DNA of 64,000 nucleotides from Catellatospora citrea (GCF_003610235.1 NZ_RAPR01000001.1:8556001-8620000), one strand, 5' to 3'. Positions 9,676 through 18,000 are shown, counted from the first letter of the stretch. Made by a program: numbers and translations. Notes: generated by a model not told the origin, from the sequence alone.

Positions 9676-9785
9676 GAGGTTGCGCCCAGAGTGTTTCGCT
9701 CGGGTTACTGCACGATGCCGGTCCTCGAACCTGAGGTGCTCGCGTCGTGTCGCCCACCAGCTGTCCCTCGATCAAGGAGCACCAG

Positions 9786-9941
9786 GTGCCCTCCGGTTCC
9801 ACCGCCACGAGCGCAGGCCCAGGCCGGCTGGTCCGCAGGAGCACGCCGCGGCCGCTCGACGCGATGGTGGACGCCGGAGTGCTCAGCGTGTCGCACGCCA
9901 CCGCAAGGCCCGCGCCATGGTGCGGGTTCGCGGTGGCCTGA
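9786..9941 (+). CDS. Possible small protein (51 aa) downstream of the operator
   Basis: A GTG at 9786 is preceded by AAGGAG at 6-base spacing, the best ribosome site in this gap. The 51-residue product has no recognised domain; third codon positions are GC-rich, consistent with coding. A strong hairpin follows 12 bases after the stop. It could equally be a decayed fragment or a leader frame of the attenuated transcript. Function unknown. Confidence 0.35.
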   Translation: MPSGSTATSAGPGRLVRRSTPRPLDAMVDAGVLSVSHATARPAPWCGFAVA

Positions 9942-9953
9942 CACCACCGAGAC

Positions 9954-9991
9954 GACGCCGGCCCGCACCCCGCCGCGTGCGGGCCGGCGTC
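9954..9991 (+). terminator. Strong hairpin between the small frame and the amidohydrolase
   Basis: Perfect 15-bp stem with an 8-base loop. No other clear promoter is seen between it and the amidohydrolase gene at 10105, so it may act as an attenuator rather than a full stop. Confidence 0.6.
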
Positions 9992-10051
9992 CCACCCGAC
10001 CGGACTGCAGACCGGCCAGCGCCGATCTTCAAGACGATACGGAGTAACGCA

Positions 10052-10114
10052 GTGCACGAGCAGGATTCGGTCGGCCCCGCCACGGGCCGTGGTGACCGCG
10101 GGCGGTGCCGGTGA
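10052..10114 (+). CDS. Possible 20-residue leader peptide
   Basis: GTG at 10052 follows GGAG at 7-base spacing; the frame ends with TGA at 10112-10114, overlapping an in-frame GTG (10111) of the amidohydrolase as GTGA. This looks like translational coupling. No similarity is recognised, and the assignment rests only on spacing and overlap. Confidence 0.3.
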   Translation: MHEQDSVGPATGRGDRGRCR

Positions 10115-10962
10115 TCGTCGACGCGCACGTGCAACTGTGGTCGGCGGACAATCCCCGGCTGGCCGCCGCGGAGTACGCCCCCGTCCGGCGTGACTACGGC
10201 GTCGGCGACCTGAAGGCGAAGCTGGGCGAGTCGGAGGTCGACGCCTGCGTGCTGGTCGAGGCCGGCGGCGCGACCTCGGCTGACACCACGCGGTGTCTGG
10301 AGATCGCGGCCTGGACGCCGTGGGTGGTGGGCGTGGTGGGATGGGCGCCGCTCGCCGACCCCGATCTCGGCGAGATCATCGGCAAACACCGGGCAGAGCC
10401 CGGCGGGCAACGACTCGTCGCACTGCACGAGCGGGTGTACGAACTGCCCGAGGACTTCCTCGACCGGCCGACGGTGCGCGCGGGTCTGGCCGCCGTGGCC
10501 GAACTCGGGCTCGCGATCGAACTCGCGGTGCGGGCCGAGCAACTGCCTTCGGTGACGCGCCTGGCCCAGGCGATGCCGCACGCGCGGATCGTGCTCCAGC
10601 AGGCCGGCTCGCCATGGGTCACCGGCGGCGTCGAAGGCCTGACCGACTGGCAACAGGCGATCGCGCCGGTCGCCGCCTGCGACAACGTCCGGGCGAAGCT
10701 CAACGGCCTGGTGACGCTCGCGCACTGGGACCGGTGGTCGGTGGACGACCTGCGGCCGTACGTGGACCATGCCGTGCAGGTGTTCGGTGCCGGGCGGCTC
10801 ATGTTCGGCTCGGACTGGCCGATGTGCCAGCTGGCGGCGACCTATCCCGAATCGCTGCGGGCGATCGCGTCGCTGCTCGGCGGCCTGCACCGTGACGTCT
10901 TCGCGGCGACCGCCGTCGGCGCCTACCAGCTGGACGTCAGCGACCTGCCTCGAACCAGCTGA
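10105..10962 (+). CDS. Amidohydrolase-2 family protein, divergent L-fuconolactonase-like
   Basis: COG3618-type TIM barrel; the family includes lactonases that open 1,4- or 1,5-sugar lactones. 285 residues from GTG (10105; GTG 10111 is an alternative that overlaps the leader frame). The fold markers are present: VDAHVQLW at the N-terminus, LMFGSDWPMC with Asp237 near the C-terminus. Two usual active-site histidines are replaced: the HxH motif is His8-x-Gln10, and the strand motif normally read LDHxG is LQQAG (Gln166). Compare the intact paralogue at 11045. It may be metal-free, have altered specificity, or be inactive. The operator at 9656 lies upstream. Confidence 0.85.
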   Translation: MPVIVDAHVQLWSADNPRLAAAEYAPVRRDYGVGDLKAKLGESEVDACVLVEAGGATSADTTRCLEIAAWTPWVVGVVGWAPLADPDLGEIIGKHRAEPGGQRLVALHERVYELPEDFLDRPTVRAGLAAVAELGLAIELAVRAEQLPSVTRLAQAMPHARIVLQQAGSPWVTGGVEGLTDWQQAIAPVAACDNVRAKLNGLVTLAHWDRWSVDDLRPYVDHAVQVFGAGRLMFGSDWPMCQLAATYPESLRAIASLLGGLHRDVFAATAVGAYQLDVSDLPRTS

Positions 10963-11005
10963 ACCGTGCAAGCGCCCGGGACGCGCTGCCCCGGCGAAAC
11001 CAGCG

Positions 11006-11039
11006 CGGGCCCGGTATCGCCTCGGCGACACCGGGCCCG
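11006..11039. terminator. Bidirectional terminator between convergent amidohydrolase genes
   Basis: Arms of 16 bases (11006-11021 and 11024-11039) pair with one mismatch. It lies 44 bases after one stop codon and 6 bases from the other. Confidence 0.75.
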
Positions 11040-11044
11040 GGAGG

Positions 11045-11935
11045 TCAGCGGTCGTCCACCGCGATGCGGCTCCGGTCGATGCCGTAGACCCGCATGGCGG
11101 TGGCGGCGAGGATGTCGTGCCATCCTGCGTCGTCGAGCTGCGCCAGTCCATGCCGGAGGATGTCGAGCGTCCGCCCGTACTTCTCGTGGAGCAGGCAGAT
11201 CGGCCAGTCGCCGCCGTACATCAGCCGGTGTGTACCGAACAGCTCGAGCGCCGTACGCAGGTAGCCGCCGGCCCGGCGCAGCGCGTCGCCGGCCGGGTCG
11301 GGTCCCAGGTACAGCCCGGAGAGTTTGACGTCGACCCGGGGGTGACCGGCGAGCACCGCCAGGTCCTGCGACCATCGCTCGGCCTGGTCGTGATCGGCCT
11401 GCAACGGCGGCGCACCGAGATGGTCCAGGATCAGGTGCAGCCCGGGGTGGCGACGTACGACTTCGGCGGCGGTGGCCAGTGCCGCGGGGCCGCCGGCGAC
11501 GAAGTCGAACGGCACTCCTGCTTGTTCCAGCAGATCGAGACCCGCGTCGACGTCGGGGCGCAGGATCCACTGCGGGTCCTCGCGTTCGTGGATCAGGTTG
11601 CGGACGCCGACGAACAGCGGATCGTCACGCAGCCGCGCCAGCCTGTTCGCGGCGACGGCGGGCGCATCCATGGGCACCCAGCCGACGACGCCGACGACCC
11701 GGTCGTCGGACCGTGCGGTCTCGAACATCAGGTCGGTGTCGAAGTCGTCGTCGGCGGACTGCACCAGCACGACGGCCTCGACGCCGCGGTCGACGAGCTC
11801 GGGGGTCACCTCGGGCAGGGTCATGGCGCGGTTCACCGGTGCCAGGTGGTCTCCGAGCCAGGGATAGACGCCACGCGACGGATCCCAGACGTGCAGGTGC
11901 GCGTCGATGATCGTCTTGAGGGGAGGGTGGGTCAT
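11045..11935 (-). CDS. Amidohydrolase-2 family lactonase (L-fuconolactonase/L-rhamnonolactonase-like)
   Basis: Predicted to hydrolyse an aldonolactone to the free acid, before the dehydratase step. 296 residues; start at the ATG at 11935, 6 bases after GGAG. It keeps the family motifs: IIDAHLHVWD with both metal-site histidines, FVGVRNLIH, LILDHLGAP and MYGGDWPICLL. In contrast with the gene at 10105, no catalytic residue looks altered. It diverges from the dehydrogenase operon; the palindrome TATGATGTCATA lies 105 bases upstream, between the two. Confidence 0.9.
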   Translation of the reverse strand: MTHPPLKTIIDAHLHVWDPSRGVYPWLGDHLAPVNRAMTLPEVTPELVDRGVEAVVLVQSADDDFDTDLMFETARSDDRVVGVVGWVPMDAPAVAANRLARLRDDPLFVGVRNLIHEREDPQWILRPDVDAGLDLLEQAGVPFDFVAGGPAALATAAEVVRRHPGLHLILDHLGAPPLQADHDQAERWSQDLAVLAGHPRVDVKLSGLYLGPDPAGDALRRAGGYLRTALELFGTHRLMYGGDWPICLLHEKYGRTLDILRHGLAQLDDAGWHDILAATAMRVYGIDRSRIAVDDR

Positions 11936-12039
11936 GCGCAGCTCCAGGGGGTTGGCGGAACCGGCCGGATCGGCGTGCGCGGCGCGCGAGGCACCGGGTG
12001 GTGGCCGGGTCGGGCGGGGCGTTGTCATTGCGTGAAACA

Positions 12040-12051
12040 TATGATGTCATA
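12040..12051. promoter_or_regulatory. GntR-type operator between divergent lactonase and dehydrogenase genes
   Basis: TATGATGTCATA differs from the perfect palindrome at one position and is flanked by CA and TC. It is roughly equidistant from the starts at 11935 and 12170. I could not assign convincing -35 and -10 boxes on either strand. Confidence 0.6.
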
Positions 12052-12169
12052 TCTGAGCCCCGATCCGATCTCGACATGGGCAAGGTCGAGTGCCCGTGCT
12101 CGCACGGCGGATGTCGCCCGGTCGTTGCGAACGACGTTCGGCGAGACACCGGCTCACGAAAGGGAAGTC

Positions 12170-13195
12170 ATGCAGCGAGCTGTATACGAAGGCGAGCGGC
12201 ACCTGGGCGTCATCGAGGCGCCCGAGACCGCACCGGGCCCGGGGCAGGTGCAGATCGACGTGGCGTTCACCGGGATCTGCGGCACCGACCTGCACATCCT
12301 GCACGGCGACATGGACCAGCGGGTCGCCGTCCCGGCGGTGCTCGGTCACGAGATGTCCGGCACGGTGGCGCGGCTCGGTGACGGCGTCGACGGCTGGAAA
12401 CCCGGCGACCCCGTCACCGTGCTGCCCGTTCTGCCGTGCGGCGCGTGCCGGACCTGCGCCGCCGGGCACGGACACGTCTGCCCGCGGCTGACCTTCATCG
12501 GCATCGACAGCGCCGGGTCCATGCAGCAGCGCTGGAACGTGCCCGCGCGCGCACTGGTCCGCCTGCCCGACACCCTCGACCTGGCCCACGGGGCGCTCGC
12601 CGAACCGACCGCCGTGGCGGTGCACGACGTGCGCCGCAGCGGCCTGGCCGACGGCGAGCACGCCGTCGTGGTCGGCGGCGGGCCCGTGGGCCTGCTCATC
12701 GCCGTGGTGGCCCGCCGCACCGGGGCCGAGGTTCTGGTGCTGGAGCCCAGCCCGCAGCGGCGCGCCGTCGCCGACCGGCTCGGCTTCGCCACCGCGGACC
12801 CCACCGGCGGCGACATGAATGCGCTGATCCACGACTGGACCGGCGGCGAGGGCGCCGACGTCACGTTCGAGGTCTCCGGTGCGGTTGCCGGAGTGGCCAC
12901 CGCGGTGGAAGCCCTCGCGCCCCGCGGGCGGCTGGTGATGGTGGCGATCCATGCCACCCCGCGCGAGGTGAACCTGCACCGCTTCTTCTGGCGCGAACTG
13001 ACGATGCTGGGCGCCCGGCTCTACAGCCCGTACGACATGGCGACCGCCGTGGAACTGGTGGCGGGCGGCCAGATCCCGGCGGACGACCTGATCACCCAGG
13101 TGGAGCCGCTGGAGCGGGTCGGCGCGGCGTTCGCCGCGCTGGAGTCCGGGGCAGGCGTGATGAAGGTGCTGCTCGACTGCGCGGCCGGCCGGTGA
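12170..13195 (+). CDS. Zinc-dependent medium-chain alcohol dehydrogenase
   Basis: NAD(P)-dependent oxidation of a secondary hydroxyl of a sugar or keto-acid. 341 residues; ATG after AGGGAAG. Catalytic zinc motifs Cys37 (ICGTD) and His60-Glu61 (LGHEMSG); structural zinc ligands Cys90, Cys93, Cys96 and Cys104; nucleotide-binding GGGPVG. Related to sorbitol/threonine-type dehydrogenases. First gene of a four-gene unit (this gene, SDR, mutarotase, aldo/keto reductase). Candidate role: oxidation of 2-keto-3-deoxy-L-fuconate or of an alternative sugar; the SDR next to it could do the same, so the division of labour is unknown. Confidence 0.9.
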   Translation: MQRAVYEGERHLGVIEAPETAPGPGQVQIDVAFTGICGTDLHILHGDMDQRVAVPAVLGHEMSGTVARLGDGVDGWKPGDPVTVLPVLPCGACRTCAAGHGHVCPRLTFIGIDSAGSMQQRWNVPARALVRLPDTLDLAHGALAEPTAVAVHDVRRSGLADGEHAVVVGGGPVGLLIAVVARRTGAEVLVLEPSPQRRAVADRLGFATADPTGGDMNALIHDWTGGEGADVTFEVSGAVAGVATAVEALAPRGRLVMVAIHATPREVNLHRFFWRELTMLGARLYSPYDMATAVELVAGGQIPADDLITQVEPLERVGAAFAALESGAGVMKVLLDCAAGR

Positions 13196-13959
13196 CGCCC
13201 GCCATGTTCGACCTGACCGGCAAGCTCGCCGTCGTCACCGGGGCCCGCCGCGGCATCGGCCTGGCCGTGGCCGAGGCGCTCGCGGGTGCGGGTGCCGACG
13301 TCATCGCCGTCAGCGCCCAGCTCGAGCAGGAAGGCAGCGAGGTCGTCCGCAGGGTGACAGCCCACGGCAGGCACTGCGAGGTGCGCGCGGTCGACTTCGC
13401 CCGGCGTGAGGCGGTCGCCGCCCTGGCCGCCGACCTCGCGGACCGGCAGCGTCCGGTGGACATCCTGGTCAACAACGCGGGCACGATCGCTCGCGCGCCC
13501 GCGGCCGAGCACAGCGACGACGACTGGGACCATGTGCTCGCGGTCGACCTCACCGCGCAGTTCATCCTGGCGCGCGAGGTCGGGCGGGCGATGCTGAACC
13601 GGGGCACCGGAAAGATCATTTTCACGGCGTCGCTGCTCAGCTTCCAGGGCGGGATCACCGTGCCCGGATACACCGCCGCCAAATCGGGCGTGGCCGGACT
13701 GACCAAGGCCCTCGCCAACGAGTGGGCTGCCCACGGCGTCAACGTGAACGCCATCGTGCCCGGCTACATCGCCACCGACAACAACCAGGCGCTGCGTGAC
13801 GACCCGAAGCGCAATGCCGCCATCGTCGATCGGATTCCGGCCGGCCGGTGGGGGACCCCGGCCGACCTCGCCGGCGTGGCGGTCTTCCTCGCGTCGGCGG
13901 CGTCGGACTATGTGCACGGCGCGCTGGTGCCCGTCGACGGCGGCTGGCTCGGCCGGTGA
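13192..13959 (+). CDS. Short-chain dehydrogenase/reductase (KduD-like)
   Basis: NAD(P)-dependent oxidoreductase; close in pattern to 2-deoxy-D-gluconate 3-dehydrogenase and 2-keto-3-deoxy-L-fuconate dehydrogenase. 255 residues from a GTG that overlaps the previous stop (GTGA); an ATG at 13204 is less likely. TGARRGIG (16-23), NNAG (94-97), catalytic Ser147, Tyr160 and Lys164 (YTAAK) and the VPGYI segment are intact. Expected step: oxidation of the 2-keto-3-deoxy acid before aldol-type or hydrolytic cleavage. Confidence 0.92.
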   Translation: MTPAMFDLTGKLAVVTGARRGIGLAVAEALAGAGADVIAVSAQLEQEGSEVVRRVTAHGRHCEVRAVDFARREAVAALAADLADRQRPVDILVNNAGTIARAPAAEHSDDDWDHVLAVDLTAQFILAREVGRAMLNRGTGKIIFTASLLSFQGGITVPGYTAAKSGVAGLTKALANEWAAHGVNVNAIVPGYIATDNNQALRDDPKRNAAIVDRIPAGRWGTPADLAGVAVFLASAASDYVHGALVPVDGGWLGR

Positions 13960-13999
13960 GCAGGCCCGAACCGACGACAACGATCTCCAAGGAGTACCC

Positions 14000-14302
14000 A
14001 TGCAGGTGATCGGACTGCACACGCGGCTCAAGCCCGGCCTGGAGGCCGAGTACGAACGCATCCACGCCAAGCTGTCGCCGGAGCACGAACAGGCCCTGCG
14101 TGCCAGCGGGGTCCACTCGTGGCACATCTGGCGCGACGGGCTCGACCTGTTCCACACCGTCGTGTGCGACGACTGGGTCGGCATGGAGTCCGCGATGGCG
14201 GAACTGGAGCTGACCGAACGCTGGCACCAGGTGATCCATCCGCTGCTGGACATGGCCGTCTCCCAGCGAGGTCCGCTGCCCCTGGTGTGGCAACTGCCCT
14301 GA
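14000..14302 (+). CDS. L-rhamnose/L-fucose mutarotase-like protein (RhaM family, DUF718)
   Basis: Interconverts alpha and beta anomers of a 6-deoxy sugar so the 1-dehydrogenase gets its preferred form. 100 residues, a dimeric ferredoxin-like fold. His22 in EYERIHAKL aligns with the catalytic His of RhaM, and the LFHTVVCDD segment matches the family core. AAGGAG 5 bases before the ATG. Its place between the SDR and the aldo/keto reductase argues for a 6-deoxyhexose (fucose or rhamnose) as the cassette substrate. Confidence 0.92.
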   Translation: MQVIGLHTRLKPGLEAEYERIHAKLSPEHEQALRASGVHSWHIWRDGLDLFHTVVCDDWVGMESAMAELELTERWHQVIHPLLDMAVSQRGPLPLVWQLP

Positions 14303-14358
14303 TCGGCCGACCCCGCCCCACCTCGACCCACACCGTTTCGGAAATCAGGGGAGCTGCC

Positions 14359-15333
14359 GTGATTCCATCCGCCCCAGCGGCGATGCCCACCCGGCCGCTC
14401 GGCCGCACCGGCCTGAGCGTGACCACGCTGGGCTTCGGCGCGTCCGGGATCGGCAACCTGGGCTACGCCAGACCCGACCTCGACGCCGCGCAAGCCGTCC
14501 ACGCCGCGTGGGAGGCGGGGATTCGTATGTTCGACACCGCACCCCACTACGGGCTCGGCCTGTCGGAGCGGCGGCTGGGCGAGGCGCTGCGCGCCTACCC
14601 GCGCGACGCCTACCTCCTGTCCACCAAGGTCGGCCGGCTGCTGCGCCCCCATCCCGCACCGACCGGCTCCGATCTCGCCGCCGGCGGCTTCGACGTTCCC
14701 GACGATCTGGTCCGCGTCTGGGACTTCAGCGCCGACGGCGTCGCCCGAAGCATCGAGGAGAGCCTGACCAGACTGGGTGTCGACCGCATCGACATCGTCT
14801 ACGTCCATGACCCCGACGATGCCGTCGACGACGCCGTCAGCCATGCCGTTCCCGCCTTGATCGCGCTGCGCGACCAGGGCGTGATCGGTGCGGTCGGCGT
14901 CGGCATGAACCAGTGGCAGGCTCCGCTGCGCATGGTGCGGGAGACCGACCTCGACGTCGTCATGCTGGCCGGCCGGTACACCCTGCTCGACCGCTCGGGC
15001 GAGCAGCTGCTCGACGAGTGCGAGAGCAGGGGGGTGGCCGTCGTCGCGGCCGCGCCGTTCAACTCGGGCATCCTGGCCCGGCCGTGGCCGCAGGACGGCG
15101 TCAACTTCAACTACGGACCAGCACCGGACGAGGTGCTCCAGCAGGCTCGCCGACTGGCCGAGACCTGCCGGGAGCACGACGTCGCGCTGCCCGTCGCCGC
15201 GCTGCAGTTCCCGCTGCGTCATCCGGCCGTGGCTTCCGTCGTCACCGGCATGAGATCGGCCGATCACGTGGCGGACGCGGTGACGGGAATGCGGACACCG
15301 GTGCCGGACGGTCTCTGGCAGGCGACGCGCTAG
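14359..15333 (+). CDS. Aldo/keto reductase, L-fucose (D-threo-aldose) 1-dehydrogenase-like
   Basis: Likely oxidises the free sugar to its lactone, the entry step. 324 residues from GTG at 14359 with AGGGGAG upstream. AKR tetrad visible: Asp59, Tyr64, Lys90 and His150. The GLSERRLGEAL, FDVPDDLVRVWDFS and VHDPDD segments resemble D-threo-aldose/L-fucose and L-galactose dehydrogenases, which accept L-fucose, L-galactose and D-arabinose. Last gene of the unit; an 18-bp perfect hairpin follows. Confidence 0.9.
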   Translation: MIPSAPAAMPTRPLGRTGLSVTTLGFGASGIGNLGYARPDLDAAQAVHAAWEAGIRMFDTAPHYGLGLSERRLGEALRAYPRDAYLLSTKVGRLLRPHPAPTGSDLAAGGFDVPDDLVRVWDFSADGVARSIEESLTRLGVDRIDIVYVHDPDDAVDDAVSHAVPALIALRDQGVIGAVGVGMNQWQAPLRMVRETDLDVVMLAGRYTLLDRSGEQLLDECESRGVAVVAAAPFNSGILARPWPQDGVNFNYGPAPDEVLQQARRLAETCREHDVALPVAALQFPLRHPAVASVVTGMRSADHVADAVTGMRTPVPDGLWQATR

Positions 15334-15360
15334 AGCGCCGCACCGCCATCCGACCAAGAA

Positions 15361-15400
15361 GCAGTGGGGGTCGGGACGTGAGCGTCCCGACCCCCACTGC
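15361..15400. terminator. 18-bp perfect bidirectional terminator
   Basis: Arms 15361-15378 and 15383-15400 pair without mismatch around a 4-base TGAG loop, between two convergent stop codons. Confidence 0.85.
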
Positions 15401-15412
15401 ACGTTTGCCGGA

Positions 15413-17812
15413 TCAGCTGCGCAGGGTCCACTGCTGGTTCGTGCCGCCGTGGCATCCCCACAGGTGCAGCAGGGTCCCGTTGGCGGTGCCGTTGCCGCTG
15501 GCGTCCACGCACAGATTCGACTGCACGCCGGTGATCGTGCCGTTGGCGTTGACGTTCCACTGCTGGTTGGCCTGCCCGTTGCAGTCCCAGATGACCAGGC
15601 GGGTGCCGTTGACGGTGCCCTGGCCGGTGGCGTCCAGGCACTTGTTGCCGTACACCGTCAGCTGCTTGCTCGCCGTGTAGGTCCACCGCTGGCCCGTGCC
15701 GCCCGCGCAGTCCCACAACTGCACCTGGGTGCCGTTGGTGGAGCCGGCGTTCGGCACGTCGACGCAGCGTCCCGACTGGCCCCCGACGATGGTGACGCCC
15801 TGCTGGGTGGAGGACTGCACGCCGGCGGAGGCCATCACCGTGCGCGCCGCCGTCGGCCAGTTCCCGCCGGTGACGACCACCGTGCCGGTGTTGGTGTTGC
15901 CGCGCGAGCCGCTGGTGATGTTGGTGTTGGTGCTGGTCGTCCAGTTGTTGGTCAGGGTCAGGTTGCCGGTGTTGTTGTTGGCCCAGTGCTGCCCGTAGGC
16001 CCACTGCCCGATGTTGTCGAACACGTTGTTGGTGGCCGACATGTACCGGGCGCCTTCGTCGAAGTACAGGCCGAGCCAGCCGTTGGTGTTGCGGAACCAG
16101 TTCTGGTTGATCGTCGTGCCCGGCAGCGCGGACAGGGCGTAGAACGCCGCGCCGTCGGTCATCTGGCGCATGACGTCGTGGACGTAGTTGGCCTGCACGC
16201 GGTAGTTCGACGCGATCGTCGCGGTCGTGTACCGGGGCTGGTAGTTGTAGAGGCCCCGGTCGATGTAGTCCTGCGCGCCGCCCGCGTCGTTGGCGCCCCA
16301 GCCGTAGCCGATCGAGATGCCCGTGTAGGGCAGGTTGTAGACCTCGTTGTTGGTCATCGCCGAGTCGGCGGTGTACGTCATGAGCAGCCCGACGTGGCTG
16401 CGGTAGTCGATGGCCACGTCGTGGACCGAGTTGTTGCTGTAGACGATGTCCCGGTTGGTCATCCGGGTGTCGCCGGGGTGGTGCGCGTCGGCCTGCACGC
16501 CACCGGCGATGACGGCGCCTGCCGCGATCTGCTCGAAGGTGTTGCCGATCACGTCGATGTCGCTGGCGCCGAGCCCGACGCCGGTGGCGTGGGCGTTGGC
16601 GTCGTTGCCGATGCCCAGCCCGACCTGGCCGAGGTTGGTGAACCGGTTGCCGGTGAACCTGATCGCGTTGGCCGCCGACACCTGCACCGCCGCGGGCATC
16701 TGGCGCCAGTTGGGCCGGGTCGCCTCGAACTGCGGGCAGCCCGACTGGCAGGAACTCAGCCAGTTCGACGGCCGGGACCAGGTGCCGTAGATGTACGCGC
16801 CGGTCTGCTGGTCGGCGTAGCCCTGGCCGGTGTTGGGCTGCAGCCAGCTGGTGTGCGAGAACTGCAGGCCGGCGAAGGCGAGGTGATGGGCCGGCGCCGC
16901 GTAGCTGCCGCCGATCCGCAGCAGCGACTCCAACCGCGGCAGCTGCACGTCGGCGGTGGACATGTTCTCGCCGCTCAACGGCTTGTAGTAGAGCTGGCCG
17001 GCGGAGGTGTCCAGATACCACTCGCCGGCGGCGTCCAGGAACTCACGCGCGTTGACCAGGTACATCGGCCCGGCCCGGAACGGGCTGCTCAGCGTGTCGT
17101 AGCCGAAGGTGTTGTTGTTCCAGGCCGGCTGCTCCATGGTGATCGTGTTGCCGCTGATGGACTGCACCGGCACGTACCGGTCGGTGAACGAGTTCACCGA
17201 CTCCAGCTCGATGCGGTCCTCCGCGGCGACGTTGTTCAGATACGACAGCGCGCTGCTGGTGAAGGTCATACCACTGGTCGTCATGGTGAAGTCGCCGCGG
17301 TTGACCTGCGTACGGGCCCGGGTCGCGAGACGGCCGTTGACGTAGAGCTGGCGGGTGTCGAAACCGGCGCTCGCGCCGGCCCGCCAGATGTTCTGCGTCG
17401 CGTCGACCTGCGTCCAGCCCGTGACCCGCTGCCCGCCGGAGATGACCGGCAGGGCGCCCGACGCGGCCTGCCAGAACACGGTGTAGCCGTTGGCGCCCGA
17501 GTCGGCGGACGTGAACGTCAGCGGCGCGGACAGGGCGTAGGTGCCACCGGCGAGCTGCACCACGATGTCCCCGGTCATCGACGGCGCGATACCGCGCACC
17601 GATGACTGGGCCTGGGTCAGCGAGCACGGTGACGCGGCGGAGCACGCCGTGCCGGATCCGGTGGGGGACACGTAGAGGGTGGTCATGACCGCGGCGGACG
17701 CGGGCGTTGCCGACAGTGCCGACGCGGCCAGGAGCAGCGCGGCGGCGTATCGGGCCAGCAGGGTCCATCGGCGTTTGGTCGGTCGATGCGCGCGGCTGAG
17801 AGCTGAAGCCAC
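15413..17812 (-). CDS. Secreted right-handed beta-helix glycoside hydrolase (GH141-like) with CBM13
   Basis: About 799 residues from GTG at 17812, preceded by GGAAGGA. Signal peptide to about residue 45 (ATPASA), then LYVSPTGSGTACSAASPCSL, a cysteine-bearing start typical of secreted parallel beta-helix proteins, an ISGGQRVTGW segment and many short N-ladder repeats, then a CBM13 trefoil from about residue 670. The arrangement resembles GH141, which holds an alpha-L-fucosidase acting on rhamnogalacturonan II and a xylanase; pectate-lyase-like folds are the alternative. A perfect GntR-type operator lies about 115 bases upstream and the neighbour is a GH95 fucosidase, which favours fucosidase activity. 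Confidence 0.82.
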   Translation of the reverse strand: MASALSRAHRPTKRRWTLLARYAAALLLAASALSATPASAAVMTTLYVSPTGSGTACSAASPCSLTQAQSSVRGIAPSMTGDIVVQLAGGTYALSAPLTFTSADSGANGYTVFWQAASGALPVISGGQRVTGWTQVDATQNIWRAGASAGFDTRQLYVNGRLATRARTQVNRGDFTMTTSGMTFTSSALSYLNNVAAEDRIELESVNSFTDRYVPVQSISGNTITMEQPAWNNNTFGYDTLSSPFRAGPMYLVNAREFLDAAGEWYLDTSAGQLYYKPLSGENMSTADVQLPRLESLLRIGGSYAAPAHHLAFAGLQFSHTSWLQPNTGQGYADQQTGAYIYGTWSRPSNWLSSCQSGCPQFEATRPNWRQMPAAVQVSAANAIRFTGNRFTNLGQVGLGIGNDANAHATGVGLGASDIDVIGNTFEQIAAGAVIAGGVQADAHHPGDTRMTNRDIVYSNNSVHDVAIDYRSHVGLLMTYTADSAMTNNEVYNLPYTGISIGYGWGANDAGGAQDYIDRGLYNYQPRYTTATIASNYRVQANYVHDVMRQMTDGAAFYALSALPGTTINQNWFRNTNGWLGLYFDEGARYMSATNNVFDNIGQWAYGQHWANNNTGNLTLTNNWTTSTNTNITSGSRGNTNTGTVVVTGGNWPTAARTVMASAGVQSSTQQGVTIVGGQSGRCVDVPNAGSTNGTQVQLWDCAGGTGQRWTYTASKQLTVYGNKCLDATGQGTVNGTRLVIWDCNGQANQQWNVNANGTITGVQSNLCVDASGNGTANGTLLHLWGCHGGTNQQWTLRS

Positions 17813-17924
17813 GATGGGCGTCCTTCCAGGAGGGTTGAGCTGCCGGCGGGGGCGCAGCAGAAGTCGATAAGCCGTCACCAGTGCGAAACAGGGGCTTAAC
17901 CGATGGCGTGCATCACATCACATG

Positions 17925-17940
17925 TATGACGTCATAGCAA
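17925..17940 (-). promoter_or_regulatory. Perfect GntR-type operator before the GH141-like gene
   Basis: TATGACGTCATA (17925-17936) preceded on the minus strand by TTGC. The minus-strand sequence TTGCTATGACGTCATAC is identical over 17 bases to that at 9652-9668 on the plus strand, linking this gene with the catabolic cassette. Confidence 0.65.
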
Positions 17941-17953
17941 TATTCGGATCGAT

Positions 17954-18000
17954 GGCCGGTGCGCGGGTGGCGCCATGCTGGCGGCACCCGCGCACCGGCC
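17954..18000 (-). terminator. Hairpin terminator after the GH95 gene
   Basis: Perfect 16-bp arms (17954-17969 and 17985-18000) with a 15-base loop, 11 bases beyond the stop codon. Confidence 0.75.

Noticed and set aside
10769..12169. Upstream extension of the zinc dehydrogenase frame across the lactonase gene
   Set aside because: The family N-terminus and the ribosome site fix the start at 12170; the upstream part runs opposite a clear amidohydrolase.
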